This document shows positions 53,268 through 61,903 of a DNA stretch of 64,000 nt, piece by piece. Every line of letters begins with the position of its first letter. Position 1 is the stretch's first letter. The notes beneath the pieces were generated by a model. It ran no database searches and was not told the origin of the DNA. It saw nothing but the letters and a program-made list of their open reading frames with translations. Made by a program: the position numbers and the translations under genes. The stretch comes from Schleiferilactobacillus perolens DSM 12744 (GTDB lineage: Bacteria; Bacillota; Bacilli; Lactobacillales; Lactobacillaceae): positions 434,001 to 498,000 of the forward strand of contig NZ_AZEC01000001.1 of the NCBI RefSeq assembly GCF_001435585.1. Reading direction: 5' to 3'.

Positions 53268-53314
53268 CAAAAAGGCCTTTGTCAAATTCAAGAGAATTCA
53301 ACAAAGGCCTAAAA
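53268..53314 (-). terminator. Riboswitch terminator (expression platform)
   Basis: AGGCCTTTGT (53273-53282) and ACAAAGGCCT (53301-53310) form a perfect stem extended by an AATTC/GAATT inner stem; minus-strand T tract follows. Lies about 50 bases before the transporter start. Confidence 0.88.
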
Positions 53315-53381
53315 CTAATTCTTCATCAAGCAAGAACCAGAATAGCGCTCCTTAATCAGTCGGCGTGAGCCAATCGGTTAA

Positions 53382-53543
53382 GACAGTTCCGCGGGTATTC
53401 CCCAACGGCCCCAACACGCAGTGTCACGGCACACTGCCCATTTCGGCGGTTTCTCCTCCTGCTCCTTCAGCGTATCCGCATACTCCAGAGCACTCATAGA
53501 ATCCGCAACCTCTATTTCTTCGTGGTAGTTATTTAGCTGTCTG
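53382..53543 (-). ncRNA. Lysine riboswitch (L-box)
   Basis: On the minus strand, in order: ATAGAGGTTGCGGATTCTAT, GAGTGCTCTGGAGTA, CTGAAGGAGC, GAAACCGCCGAAATGG, GGGGCCGTTGGGG and closing CTGTC. These match the conserved blocks of the lysine aptamer (AGAGGNGCG, AGUA, GCCGAAG, GGCCGUUG). A terminator follows, so lysine would shut off the transporter. A 66-codon open frame across it is not a gene. Confidence 0.82.
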
Positions 53544-53549
53544 GCATTG

Positions 53550-53578
53550 ATACTAGCGGACTCACCGGCACCTGTCAA
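53550..53578 (-). promoter_or_regulatory. Promoter of the lysine-riboswitch operon
   Basis: On the minus strand TTGACA, 17 bases, TAGTAT, about ten bases before the aptamer. Confidence 0.8.
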
Positions 53579-53639
53579 CTACCAATTTGAGAAAAGTGTC
53601 ATTTTATGACCAAAATTTTCTCATCGTTCCTGTCAAAGC

Positions 53640-55985
53640 TTAGTTTAACCGCAACCAATGATCGATGTCTTGGCGCCGGACGAGCCGGTAGCTGACGAAA
53701 TTGAAGATCAGCCAAACGACTAAGAGGACCGCGGCGACGATGCCAATTTCTAACCAGGGCAGCCGGAATCCGACTTGATAAACACCGCTCAATTGGTTCA
53801 GCAGGACCATGGTTAACAGTGTCCCGAGCACACTGCCCCAGAAGAGACTGGCCACGAGTAGCAGACCATTTTCAATGGCCAGCATCCCGGCAATTTGCGG
53901 TGGGGTGGTACCGATGGATTGGAGCATGGCCAGTTGCCGCCGTCGTTGGAGCAGATTGGCAAAAATGTGGTTGATGATATTGGCCAGGCTGACTAGGCTG
54001 AGTAGGGCCAGAAAACCATAAACCAGCAGTTGCGCCGCAGTCAGGATGCCCTTGTTGGTTTGATCGCCCGCAATACTATCCCAGCCATTACCTGGGAATA
54101 TTTGTTGCACCGCTTTGAAGACGGCGGCGTGATCTTTCTTGTTTGTGAGGGTTACTGCGTAACGCACCGGATTGCCCTTGGATTCTAGCTTCACGTCCTT
54201 GGTAATGCGGGCATATTGAGATTCGGAAATGACCAATCCATCCCCCACAGTCCGGTAAAGGATATTGTTGGGCGTAATGGTTTGATCCACATGGATGGTC
54301 CCGTACTTTTTGAATTGCAGGTCGCCTTGGAAGCTGGCCGGTAAATTTCGGTCGATCCGTCGCTGCCCATTGACGTAGACCCGGGTCGTTGTGGAGATCA
54401 AAGTGGTCTTTTTATCAAATTGATTTTTCAGCACTTGGTCTGGCACGATCCAAGCAGTCATATCGGACATCCGGAAACCAGTTGGCCGTTTGCTCAATTC
54501 CAGCCCGGCCGTCTTGGCGGCAAAGGCATCGGCCACCCCGGGCGTGGTCTTTAATTGGGCCAAAGGTTTGGCGATGCTTTGCGTCGCGTAGCCGTCCCCC
54601 GAGATGTCGGCCACTGGGTCAAAATCATTGCTCACGTCCCGCAGCACGGTCCGGGCAAACTCCGTAAAGCCCACAAAGATCATGATAGAAATACTCAACG
54701 TGGCAATCATTGTCCAACGGACGCCGCCGCTGCGCCGGTAATTTTTCACGGCTAAGCGGCTTAATGGCGTTGGCGCCAAGCGGCCCCAGATGCCCGGCTT
54801 TAATTGGCGTCGGCGCAATTTTGGCGTGGTTAAATTATCCCGCACTGCTGCTAAGGGACTCACCCCGGCCGCCCGTGCTGCCGGACGGGCACTGGCTAAG
54901 AAAGTAATCAGGATCATGAACAGGGCACTACCGACCAGCGGCCACGGACTGATCGCCAAGTAGAGATGAATATCGATCTCCATCTTGGTAAAATACTGGT
55001 TCAGCGTGGCCATGGTGACAGAAATCCCGCCGATTCCAGCGGCGTACCCTAACACTAACGCAGGTAATATCAGGGTGACCCCTTCGCGGTAGACCAATTT
55101 TCGAATCTGCTTTGGCGTCGCGCCGATAGAGCGCAACAAACCATAACGCTGAATTCGGGAACGGACACTGAGATTGATACTGGTATAGATCATCATGCCG
55201 GCCGCGATACCGATAATGGCCAGCATGATGGCCAGCAACGTCACAATCGTCGCTTTATCCCGCAAATTACTGCCGGCGCCAAGTAATGCCAATGCACGGT
55301 CAGCAAATCGGACGTTCAAAAGCGGGTCAGGCACACCATAGCGTTTGGCTAATGCTGTCATGTTCGCCTGCACCCGATTTAAATTTTTTAGGCTGCCGGC
55401 CACTAAAGCTGGCCGATTGGCTAAATTCTTCTGATAGGTGATCCAGGTATAGGCATTAGCAAAATCATGGAACCCAGTGACGGAACCCACCACGGTGAAG
55501 TTTTTGGGGCCATTAATGGTTTGGAGGCGGACTACCCCGCCAGCTTTGTACTTAATCCCCACATTACTGGGGACCAGTAACTCAGACGTGGTGCGCGGCA
55601 ACCGCCCCGTCGTTAGGATGGGAGTGACTAAGGTTTTTAAGGCGACTGGATCCATTCCCGTTAAAGTGGGCAGTTGATCAGATTCCCAGTCGGTAATGCC
55701 TGACAATGGTTTGACTGTGCCGAGATTGGATCCGGTGACCACTTTCTCAAAGCCGCCGTTTTTCACCAAGCTGGCGACATTCTTCCGCGGAATATTGCTG
55801 ATGGCCACTTGCATCCCGCCGGTATCCTGGATAGATTTGTGATACAGACTGCTTTGGGCACTGGTAAAACCGACGAGACTGGCCACCGCCAGTGTTGCCG
55901 CCACGCCCATGGACAGAATGGTCAAAATTGTGCGGCCCTTTTCCCCCTGAAGCGTGCGCAGAGTAAGTCGATTAATGATCCCCAT
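53640..55985 (-). CDS. FtsX-type ABC transporter permease
   Basis: 781 residues from ATG 55985 (GGGGGTG upstream), overlapping the ATPase stop by 14 bases. Two FtsX units: N-terminal helix (TILTILSMGVAATLAVASLV), large extracellular domain, three helices (TIVTLLAIMLAIIGIAAGMM onward), then a second set and a C-terminal FtsX domain (GFLALLSLVSLANIINHIFA). Layout fits MacB/BceB-like exporters acting on cell-envelope compounds. Downstream of the two-component genes and ATPase in one operon. Confidence 0.9.
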   Translation of the reverse strand: MGIINRLTLRTLQGEKGRTILTILSMGVAATLAVASLVGFTSAQSSLYHKSIQDTGGMQVAISNIPRKNVASLVKNGGFEKVVTGSNLGTVKPLSGITDWESDQLPTLTGMDPVALKTLVTPILTTGRLPRTTSELLVPSNVGIKYKAGGVVRLQTINGPKNFTVVGSVTGFHDFANAYTWITYQKNLANRPALVAGSLKNLNRVQANMTALAKRYGVPDPLLNVRFADRALALLGAGSNLRDKATIVTLLAIMLAIIGIAAGMMIYTSINLSVRSRIQRYGLLRSIGATPKQIRKLVYREGVTLILPALVLGYAAGIGGISVTMATLNQYFTKMEIDIHLYLAISPWPLVGSALFMILITFLASARPAARAAGVSPLAAVRDNLTTPKLRRRQLKPGIWGRLAPTPLSRLAVKNYRRSGGVRWTMIATLSISIMIFVGFTEFARTVLRDVSNDFDPVADISGDGYATQSIAKPLAQLKTTPGVADAFAAKTAGLELSKRPTGFRMSDMTAWIVPDQVLKNQFDKKTTLISTTTRVYVNGQRRIDRNLPASFQGDLQFKKYGTIHVDQTITPNNILYRTVGDGLVISESQYARITKDVKLESKGNPVRYAVTLTNKKDHAAVFKAVQQIFPGNGWDSIAGDQTNKGILTAAQLLVYGFLALLSLVSLANIINHIFANLLQRRRQLAMLQSIGTTPPQIAGMLAIENGLLLVASLFWGSVLGTLLTMVLLNQLSGVYQVGFRLPWLEIGIVAAVLLVVWLIFNFVSYRLVRRQDIDHWLRLN

Positions 55986-56652
55986 CTGGCTCACCCCCTG
56001 TGAGTTTGCCATCGGTGATGGTCATTACCCGATCGGCTTGGGCCGCAATATCGGGATCGTGGGTGATCACCACTAGGGTTTGGCCGCGCTTGGTATTGGC
56101 TGCCCGCAACAGATCCATGATGTCTTGAGAGTTGCGCTGATCCAAATTACCAGTGGGTTCGTCGGCTAAGACAATCGCCGGGTGGTTAATAAGCGCGCGG
56201 CCAATGGCGACTCGCTGCTGCTGACCGCCGGAGAGTGTCGTCGGCAGGGCCGTGCGTTTGTCACTCAAGCCTAAAATCGCTAGTAGCTCGGTGATCTCTT
56301 TTTCAGGCACTTTTTGCCCATCCAAATCAGCGGGCAGCGTGATGTTTTCTTCCACAGTGAGGGTCGGCAGTAAATTATAGAATTGATAAATCAGACCGAC
56401 TTGGCGCCGGCGAAAAATGGCGAGTTGTGTCTCGTTCAGTTGAAAAACATTTGTATCGTATAAATGGACTGTGCCGCTGGTCGGTTTATCCACGCCGCCC
56501 AGCATGTGCAGCAGCGTGGATTTGCCTGAACCGGAGGGCCCGACGATCGCCACGAACTCCCCTGCTTCAATGGATAAATTAGCATGATCCAGTGCGGGCA
56601 GTTCTTCGGCGGAATACTGCTTGGTTAAATCGGTGGCTGTTAAGATCGACAT
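55972..56652 (-). CDS. ABC transporter ATPase (MacB/LolD type)
   Basis: 226 residues. Walker [36 protein letters not shown] (Q-loop), [20 protein letters not shown] (signature), IVLADEPTGNLDQRNS (Walker B), VVITHDPDIA (H-loop). Pairs with the FtsX permease that follows. Typical of antimicrobial-peptide resistance or envelope-stress ABC systems. Confidence 0.95.
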   Translation of the reverse strand: MSILTATDLTKQYSAEELPALDHANLSIEAGEFVAIVGPSGSGKSTLLHMLGGVDKPTSGTVHLYDTNVFQLNETQLAIFRRRQVGLIYQFYNLLPTLTVEENITLPADLDGQKVPEKEITELLAILGLSDKRTALPTTLSGGQQQRVAIGRALINHPAIVLADEPTGNLDQRNSQDIMDLLRAANTKRGQTLVVITHDPDIAAQADRVMTITDGKLTGGEPDGDH

Positions 56653-56718
56653 GATAAAGACCTCCCTCTCTACTGTCTTCAGGATATCAACTGAAAGTGA
56701 CAGGGAAGTGACTGGTGA

Positions 56719-57735
56719 TTATTTGTAAAGAGAAAAAGTGAAGGTCACGCCTGCATCAGTATTGGCCACCTGCAGCCGGCCGTCGCTGGCCTGGGTAATG
56801 CCGGCCGCAATCGCCAGGCCAATGCCGACGTTATGAGGATTACTCTGGGCGCCGCGGTAGAACCGCTCAAAGATGTGGGGCAAATCTGCCGCCGCAATGG
56901 CAGGGCCTTGATTGGTAATGGCCAGGGTGGTGACCAGAGGATTATCCGTCGTATTCACGGTCACTGTCGAATGGGCCGGAGCGTGTTCACTGGCATTTTT
57001 GAATACGTTCACCAAGGCTTCGCGGAAAAGTGCCGGGTTGACCCGCACGGTGAGCTGTTCTGGTACCTGCCAGTCAATGGCCAGATCTTTGGCGGAAATT
57101 AAAGGTAATAAAGGATTCAGCGCTGATTTGAGTAGTTCATCCACGCTAATATTTTGTTTTTCCTGACTGAGGGTATGGGTATCGACTCGGGCCAACAGAA
57201 TTAACTGTTCCACTAGCTGGGCTAAGCGGGCGTTTTGCCGCAGCAATTCTGCCTGGCTGGTTGATGCATTAGCCGGCGTCAACAGTTCACTCAGGTTTTC
57301 AATCGTGGCAATTGGTGTGCGCAACTGATGGGCAATATGCGTAATGGCTTGGGTGAGGTGGTCCCGATCCCGCTGCAAATCTGCACGCAGACTCTCGGTT
57401 TGCCGGACATAGTGGAAGATTTGGTTATTGAGTTGGGAAAAAAGGCCCTCGTCGTTCAGGGTAATGGCGTAATTTGCCCGACCATGGACGGCCGCATCCA
57501 ATTGTGCGTTCGCCGCCGCCAGTCGCAATCCGACTCGCCGGCTCCACCAGATGGCCCACCCCAGTAGCAAAACGGCGGCTAAAATCAGGATGGCCACCAG
57601 CACCCCAATGTGAACATTGGTCAACCACCACAGCAGGGTGCTGCACAACGCCAAAAAGACCCACAAGCCGCCTGCCAAGATTATGGCACTGCGGGTCTCC
57701 GGTGCCCACCACCACCTACTTTTGTTCTTGCCCAT
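56719..57735 (-). CDS. Sensor histidine kinase
   Basis: 338 residues. Two membrane helices (AIILAGGLWVFLALCSTLLW and GVLVAILILAAVLLLGWAIW) with almost no outside loop, an intramembrane-sensing plan. H-box THIAHQLRTPIATIENL with His136, N-box VNVFKNASEHAP, then GPAIAAADLPHIFERFYRG and GIGLAIAAGI. Overlaps the response-regulator stop by 20 bases. Likely detects signals through the adjacent ABC transporter. Confidence 0.93.
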   Translation of the reverse strand: MGKNKSRWWWAPETRSAIILAGGLWVFLALCSTLLWWLTNVHIGVLVAILILAAVLLLGWAIWWSRRVGLRLAAANAQLDAAVHGRANYAITLNDEGLFSQLNNQIFHYVRQTESLRADLQRDRDHLTQAITHIAHQLRTPIATIENLSELLTPANASTSQAELLRQNARLAQLVEQLILLARVDTHTLSQEKQNISVDELLKSALNPLLPLISAKDLAIDWQVPEQLTVRVNPALFREALVNVFKNASEHAPAHSTVTVNTTDNPLVTTLAITNQGPAIAAADLPHIFERFYRGAQSNPHNVGIGLAIAAGITQASDGRLQVANTDAGVTFTFSLYK

Positions 57736-58375
57736 TTAAAAAGTACCCCATTCCTCGGACAGTTTTGATCAATTGCGGCCGAGTTGGATCATCCTCCAAC
57801 TTTTGCCGCAGCCGTTTGATTGTCACGGTGAGTGTATTATCTTCGACGAACGCATCTTGGCGGTCCCACACGGCGGCAAGGATTTGTTCGCGCGTCAAAA
57901 TCGCATCCGGGTGGGCAAAAAGATAGGCCAGCAGCCGGTATTCGTTGGCACTTAAAGAGACCCGTTGACCGTAGCGAGTGACAGTGTTTGTCGCCGATGT
58001 CAAACTTACCCCGTGATAAGTGATGGCCGCTGGCGGCAGCAGCTTGGCGATGCGGGCCTGCAATACCCGCAGGCTGACCGGTTTAACGACGTAATCATCG
58101 GCCAGCGCTAATCCCTGCAGTACGGCATTTTCACTATCATTGGCCGTCAGCACCAAAATTTTGCAAGTCAGCAACGGCCGCCAGTCCTTCAACCACGCTA
58201 GCCCGTCACCATCAGGCAGGGCCAGATCCAGCAGTAATAGGGCGAAGTCGTGTGCTTGTACCGCCGCCGTGGCCGCCGCTAGGGTGCCCACGGCCGTGAC
58301 TTTGGCTTGGCGTTGAAAGAAGGCCGCCAAGGTTTGCTGTAATACCGGTTCATCTTCCACGATTAAATAATGCAA
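57716..58375 (-). CDS. OmpR-family response regulator
   Basis: 219 residues. Receiver domain with VEDEP acidic pocket and phospho-acceptor Asp50 (LLLLDLALPDGDG), the switch threonine (LTANDSENA) and lysine (DDYVVKPVS). C-terminal winged helix: RVSLSANEYRLLAYLFAHPD, NTLTVTIKRLRQKL and IKTVRGMGYFLN. First gene of the regulator-kinase-ATPase-permease operon, which it probably activates. Confidence 0.95.
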   Translation of the reverse strand: MHYLIVEDEPVLQQTLAAFFQRQAKVTAVGTLAAATAAVQAHDFALLLLDLALPDGDGLAWLKDWRPLLTCKILVLTANDSENAVLQGLALADDYVVKPVSLRVLQARIAKLLPPAAITYHGVSLTSATNTVTRYGQRVSLSANEYRLLAYLFAHPDAILTREQILAAVWDRQDAFVEDNTLTVTIKRLRQKLEDDPTRPQLIKTVRGMGYFLNGQEQK

Positions 58376-58459
58376 AGCAGCGCTCCTTTCTCATAGGTAA
58401 TAATCGCCCCTGATTAACCATACAATTGCTGGAAAACGGTGTCAAAAATGAGGCCTGGC

Positions 58460-58798
58460 TTATTCCCCGTGGGGCTTGCCCCGGGAAACGTGGTCCGCAT
58501 GGGCCAACATTTCATTGATGATGTCCAAAATATGGGGATCGTCTAGCCGATAATAATTGGCCTTGCCCACGCGGTGAGCGCTCACCAATTGGTGCTTACG
58601 CAACTGGGCCAACTGGTGGGATGCCACGGATTGTTCCAAGCCCAATAGATCGACCAGCTCGCTAACGTTTAACTCCTTTTGTTCCAGCGCAACTAACATT
58701 TGCAGTCGAGTGGGATGACTCAGCAATCGAAAAATTCGCTCCGCTTCTTTGAGCTGGGCGGGTTTAATGAGAGTGACTGGTGGTTCGGTTTTGACCAT
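58460..58798 (-). CDS. ArsR/SmtB-family metalloregulator
   Basis: 112 residues. Winged helix: [40 protein letters not shown]. The C-terminal helix carries Asp87-x-His89-x10-His100-x2-His103, the alpha5 zinc-site pattern of CzrA/SmtB. The CVC cysteines of CadC-type cadmium sensors are absent (LNVSEL instead). Divergent from a CadD-type transporter, with an ATATGTT/AACATAT operator between. It probably releases DNA when zinc or cobalt rises; control by cadmium is less certain. Confidence 0.93.
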   Translation of the reverse strand: MVKTEPPVTLIKPAQLKEAERIFRLLSHPTRLQMLVALEQKELNVSELVDLLGLEQSVASHQLAQLRKHQLVSAHRVGKANYYRLDDPHILDIINEMLAHADHVSRGKPHGE

Positions 58799-58817
58799 TG
58801 TGTTCTCCTTTCATATG

Positions 58818-58848
58818 TTGTATCCTTCATATGTTGATGATAACATAT
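58818..58848 (+). promoter_or_regulatory. cadD promoter and ArsR operator
   Basis: TTGTAT (58818-58823), 17 bases, TAACAT (58841-58846). ATATGTT-GATGAT-AACATAT (58829-58848) is a perfect dyad over the spacer and -10 box; another half site TTCATATGTTG lies at 58810. Confidence 0.75.
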
Positions 58849-58867
58849 CAGGAGAGGACATGCAGAT

Positions 58868-59476
58868 ATGATTAAGACCATTATAACGGGTGTGACTGCC
58901 TATATCTCGACTTCCATTGATTACCTGCTTATTTTGATGGTGGTGTTCGGCAGCACTCCGAAGAAGCAGCGCTGGCTGGTGTATTTTGGCGATTTATTGG
59001 GAACAAGTATTTTAGTCGGCACAAGTCTGCTCCTGGCCTTCGCGTTGGGGTTAGTGCCGGCCACTTGGTTACTAGGGCTCTTAGGTCTGATTCCTGTGGG
59101 AATGGGACTCAAGTTGCTGATTTGGGGCGATGACGATAGCGATAGTGAGGTGGATGACGCCTTGCGCAAGCACCGCAGTATTATTTTGAAAGTGGCGTTG
59201 ATCACCGTCGTGACGTGCGGAGCAGATAATATTGGGATCTATGTGCCGCTGTTTACGCAAATTGAACACAGCATCATCCCGGTGATTCTGGTCACCTTTA
59301 TTGTGATGCTGACACTGTTTTGTCTCAGCGGTTACTTGATCAGTCGTATTCCCAAGGTGGCGGGTGTGCTGGAAAAATATGGCCGGTACGTGACTGCGGT
59401 GGTATACATTTTGATCGGGCTGGATGTCCTCTGGGATGGCGGCACTCTTCAGCACATCTTTTTCTCACAACATTAA
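58868..59476 (+). CDS. cadD: CadD-family cadmium resistance transporter
   Basis: 202 residues with about five to six helices; starts with AISTSIDYLLILMVVFG-type segment (seen as TAYISTSIDYLLILMVVF) and has CGADNIGIYVPLFTQ, the diagnostic CadD motif. An acidic loop DDDSDSEVDDALRKH lies mid-protein. Exports or sequesters Cd(II) and sometimes Zn(II). AGAGGA nine bases before ATG 58868. Controlled by the divergent ArsR protein. Confidence 0.92.
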   Translation: MIKTIITGVTAYISTSIDYLLILMVVFGSTPKKQRWLVYFGDLLGTSILVGTSLLLAFALGLVPATWLLGLLGLIPVGMGLKLLIWGDDDSDSEVDDALRKHRSIILKVALITVVTCGADNIGIYVPLFTQIEHSIIPVILVTFIVMLTLFCLSGYLISRIPKVAGVLEKYGRYVTAVVYILIGLDVLWDGGTLQHIFFSQH

Positions 59477-59557
59477 GAAAGTTCGTCTTTTCCGGCCTTT
59501 TCCTTGCACTACCCCGGGTCAACTTGGTATGGTGGTATATGGAAGGAATTGATGTCC

Positions 59558-59701
59558 ATGACAAAATATGTATTTCGTAAAGCACCACGGGCCTCTGGGT
59601 TAACCGTTTACAAACAGGCAGTCGAGAAGCTGCATGCGCCTCAACAGTTTGCCAAGGAAATGGCTGCACTGGGTTTCCCAGAGTTTGAGAAAAACAAGTG
59701 A
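59558..59701 (+). CDS. Small basic protein of unknown function
   Basis: 47 residues from ATG 59558 (AAGGA ten bases upstream; ATG 59552 is too close to it). Sequence features: TKYVFRKAPRASGLTVYKQA and then EKLHAPQQFAKEMAALGFPE, both likely helical; net basic start, acidic end. No family recognised. A strong terminator 34 bases downstream supports a real, separately transcribed gene. Confidence 0.55.
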   Translation: MTKYVFRKAPRASGLTVYKQAVEKLHAPQQFAKEMAALGFPEFEKNK

Positions 59702-59734
59702 TGTGTTTACGGTATCAAAATCATAAGCACCAAA

Positions 59735-59786
59735 AAGAGCCTGACGTTTGACCGAAGTGGTCTGGACGTCAGGCTCATTTTTTTTG
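59735..59786. terminator. Bidirectional terminator
   Basis: GAGCCTGACGT and ACGTCAGGCTC form a perfect 11-bp stem with a 17-base loop. T tracts on both strands serve the small gene and, from the other side, pyruvate oxidase. Confidence 0.92.
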
Positions 59787-59796
59787 CTCTACAGCC

Positions 59797-59837
59797 GTGC
59801 CAATGCTGCGCAATCTCCGATTGCTCCGCATTGGCAC
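59797..59837. repeat. Miniature palindromic element
   Basis: GTGCCAATGCTGCGCAATC-TCC-GATTGCTCCGCATTGGCAC: 19-base arms, 17 matching, 3-base loop. The arms are the same sequence as the ends of the 207-bp element at 50609-50815, so this looks like an internally deleted member of the family. Confidence 0.75.
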
Positions 59838-59889
59838 TACTCGTATCAAGAAGCAAAATTTCACCGTAGGAGATTAAAACAAATTAAAT

Positions 59890-61752
59890 CTAGGGCTTCA
59901 CGTTGTACTCTGCAAAGATTTCTGGCAGGCTCTTCAGGTTAGCACCGTCATAGGCTTTGAAGAATTCATGAACGTCGGTCAGGTGGTCCAAGGTATTATT
60001 GGCGTTGTAGGAGCTGCTAATCCCTTCGATCCATTCGCCATTCTCGTGTTTCAAGGTGAGTTCTTCCACGGGAATGCCGCGTTTATCAGTAATCTTAGCA
60101 TCGATCAAGAACGGGCGGCCGGCTTTGGTGACTTCTAAAGCCTTGGCGAAGGCGGTGGGGAGTTCGCTGGATTTGCGCACTGTCACCGCTTCGACGCCCA
60201 TTCCCCGGGAGATCATCGCAAAGTCCTGGTCGTCAATGAAAATCCCGCTGTGGTTCATGGGAATGTCGTCCTGTTCAGACTTGATGAAGTTCAAGCTGCC
60301 ATTGGAGGTAATGATGTTGATGATCGGCAACTTATATTTGCGTTCGGTAATCAAGTCCTGCATAACCATGGAGAACGCGCCATCGCCGGCAATGTGGAAG
60401 ACTTGGCGATCTGGATAAGCCAACTGACCAGCCAAAGCACCAGGGACACCGGAACCCATGGAAGCAAACAAGGCGGAAATGACCCACTTGTTCTTTGGTG
60501 TTAGGTTCAAGTAACGGAAGCTGTTGATGATGTTGTCGCCGACATCGATGGAGAAGACGGCGTCATCTTCCGCAATTTTATTGATTTCCCGGTACACCTG
60601 TTCAAATTCCAACGGTTCAGTTTCCCGATTGGTCATATGATCCAAGTAAGCGCGCCAGTTCTTTTGATCTGCCACGGCCGCTTTGAAGAATGCAGTCGGG
60701 GCCACGGCTTCAGAGCGGGCCAGCATCATGTCGACGAAGGCGCCGGCATCGGACCATACGCCCAGGTCCAAGTAATGGTGGCGGCCGAATTGCGATTCAT
60801 CCACATCCACTTGGACAAACTTGAAGGGATGGGTGCGATAAATCAAGTTGGCAAACGGGAAGTCAGCACCGATAGCAATCACCAAATCAGACACAGCAAA
60901 GATTTCGTCTGCCGCCTTGGATGCCGCCCGGTTTAACGTACCCAGGTTGCCTTCGTAGTCGTCGGGAATCAAACCCTTGGCTAAGCCGGTGATGGCGATG
61001 GGCACCTGCAGTTTCTGGGATAATTCAACGAGTTTTTTACCGTTATCGCGAATCCCCCGGCCCACATGAATAATGGGACGTTTGGCGGCTTTGATCATTT
61101 CTAAGACTGCGTCTACTTCCAAGTCGTTGGGTTGCGGTAATGGTCTTTCCTTGTGGTCAGTCGGGGACACAGAGCTGTATAGGTCGTCGGGAATCGGCAC
61201 ATAACCAAAGTCGTTGGGAATGACGACCACAGAGACACCCTTGTTCTTGTAAGCTTCGCGGATAGCTTTATCCACCACATAGGGCAGACTTTCAGGCGTC
61301 ATCACCAACCGGGCATAACTGGCCACATCGGCAAAGATTGGATTTTCATCAAATTCTTGGAAATAATTGTAGTTCATGTTGGTTGAGGGCACTTGACCGA
61401 TTAGGGCTAATACCGGGGCATGATCTTCCCGGGCATCGTACAGGCCAGTGAGCAGATTGGTGGCCCCAGGACCGGCAGAACCAAATGTCACTGCCACTTT
61501 ACCGGTCAACTTGGCCTCAGCCGCCGCGGCTAGCGCACCGACTTGTTCATGCCGGATTTGGATGTATTGCATTCTTTCTTTTTCGATATCCAAGGCATTC
61601 ATGGTGGAGTTGAAGGACCCCCCAGGATAGCCATACATATGTTGGATCCCCCAAGCTTCCAACACCTTCAGCATGGCCACAGAAGCAGGTACTGTCTTCA
61701 CCGGAGCGGCGGTTTGGCTGTTTGAAACAGCGCTCGTAACTGTGTTTTTCAT
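59890..61752 (-). CDS. pox: Pyruvate oxidase
   Basis: 620 residues; AAGGAG upstream of ATG 61752. Three ThDP-family domains: Pyr domain (WGIQHMYGYPGGSFNSTMNA, RHEQVGALAAAAEAKLTGK), FAD/central domain (PIIHVGRGIRDNGKKL, GADFPFANLIYRTHPF) and PP domain with IAGDGAFSMVMQDL...NGSLNFIKSEQ (thiamine diphosphate motif). Converts pyruvate, phosphate and oxygen to acetyl phosphate, CO2 and hydrogen peroxide in aerobic growth. A cre-like site over the -35 box suggests catabolite repression. Confidence 0.95.
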   Translation of the reverse strand: MKNTVTSAVSNSQTAAPVKTVPASVAMLKVLEAWGIQHMYGYPGGSFNSTMNALDIEKERMQYIQIRHEQVGALAAAAEAKLTGKVAVTFGSAGPGATNLLTGLYDAREDHAPVLALIGQVPSTNMNYNYFQEFDENPIFADVASYARLVMTPESLPYVVDKAIREAYKNKGVSVVVIPNDFGYVPIPDDLYSSVSPTDHKERPLPQPNDLEVDAVLEMIKAAKRPIIHVGRGIRDNGKKLVELSQKLQVPIAITGLAKGLIPDDYEGNLGTLNRAASKAADEIFAVSDLVIAIGADFPFANLIYRTHPFKFVQVDVDESQFGRHHYLDLGVWSDAGAFVDMMLARSEAVAPTAFFKAAVADQKNWRAYLDHMTNRETEPLEFEQVYREINKIAEDDAVFSIDVGDNIINSFRYLNLTPKNKWVISALFASMGSGVPGALAGQLAYPDRQVFHIAGDGAFSMVMQDLITERKYKLPIINIITSNGSLNFIKSEQDDIPMNHSGIFIDDQDFAMISRGMGVEAVTVRKSSELPTAFAKALEVTKAGRPFLIDAKITDKRGIPVEELTLKHENGEWIEGISSSYNANNTLDHLTDVHEFFKAYDGANLKSLPEIFAEYNVKP

Positions 61753-61805
61753 ATTCGTTAAACTCCTTTTTGTGATTGCATTCAGTGGTGCAATTTGCGG
61801 AATTA

Positions 61806-61859
61806 AGTTGTCTACAATCTTAATGTCTACAATTTATCACGAACCGAAAACGATTACAA
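61806..61859 (-). promoter_or_regulatory. Pyruvate oxidase promoter, cre-like site and direct repeats
   Basis: On the minus strand TTGTAA (61859-61854), 17 bases, TAAATT (61836-61831). TGTAATCGTTTTCG (61858-61845) matches 13 of 14 positions of the CcpA cre consensus. Downstream, ATTGTAGACA occurs twice with a 15-base period, placed to act as an operator in the early leader. Confidence 0.7.
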
Positions 61860-61903
61860 GAGGAAAGTAAGCGTTTCTGTTCTAATTTTTGGTAAAAACT
61901 GTA

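Noticed and set aside
53378-53578. 66-codon minus-strand open frame before the lysine transporter
   Set aside because: It begins with the -35 box itself and runs through the conserved blocks of a lysine riboswitch; no ribosome site.
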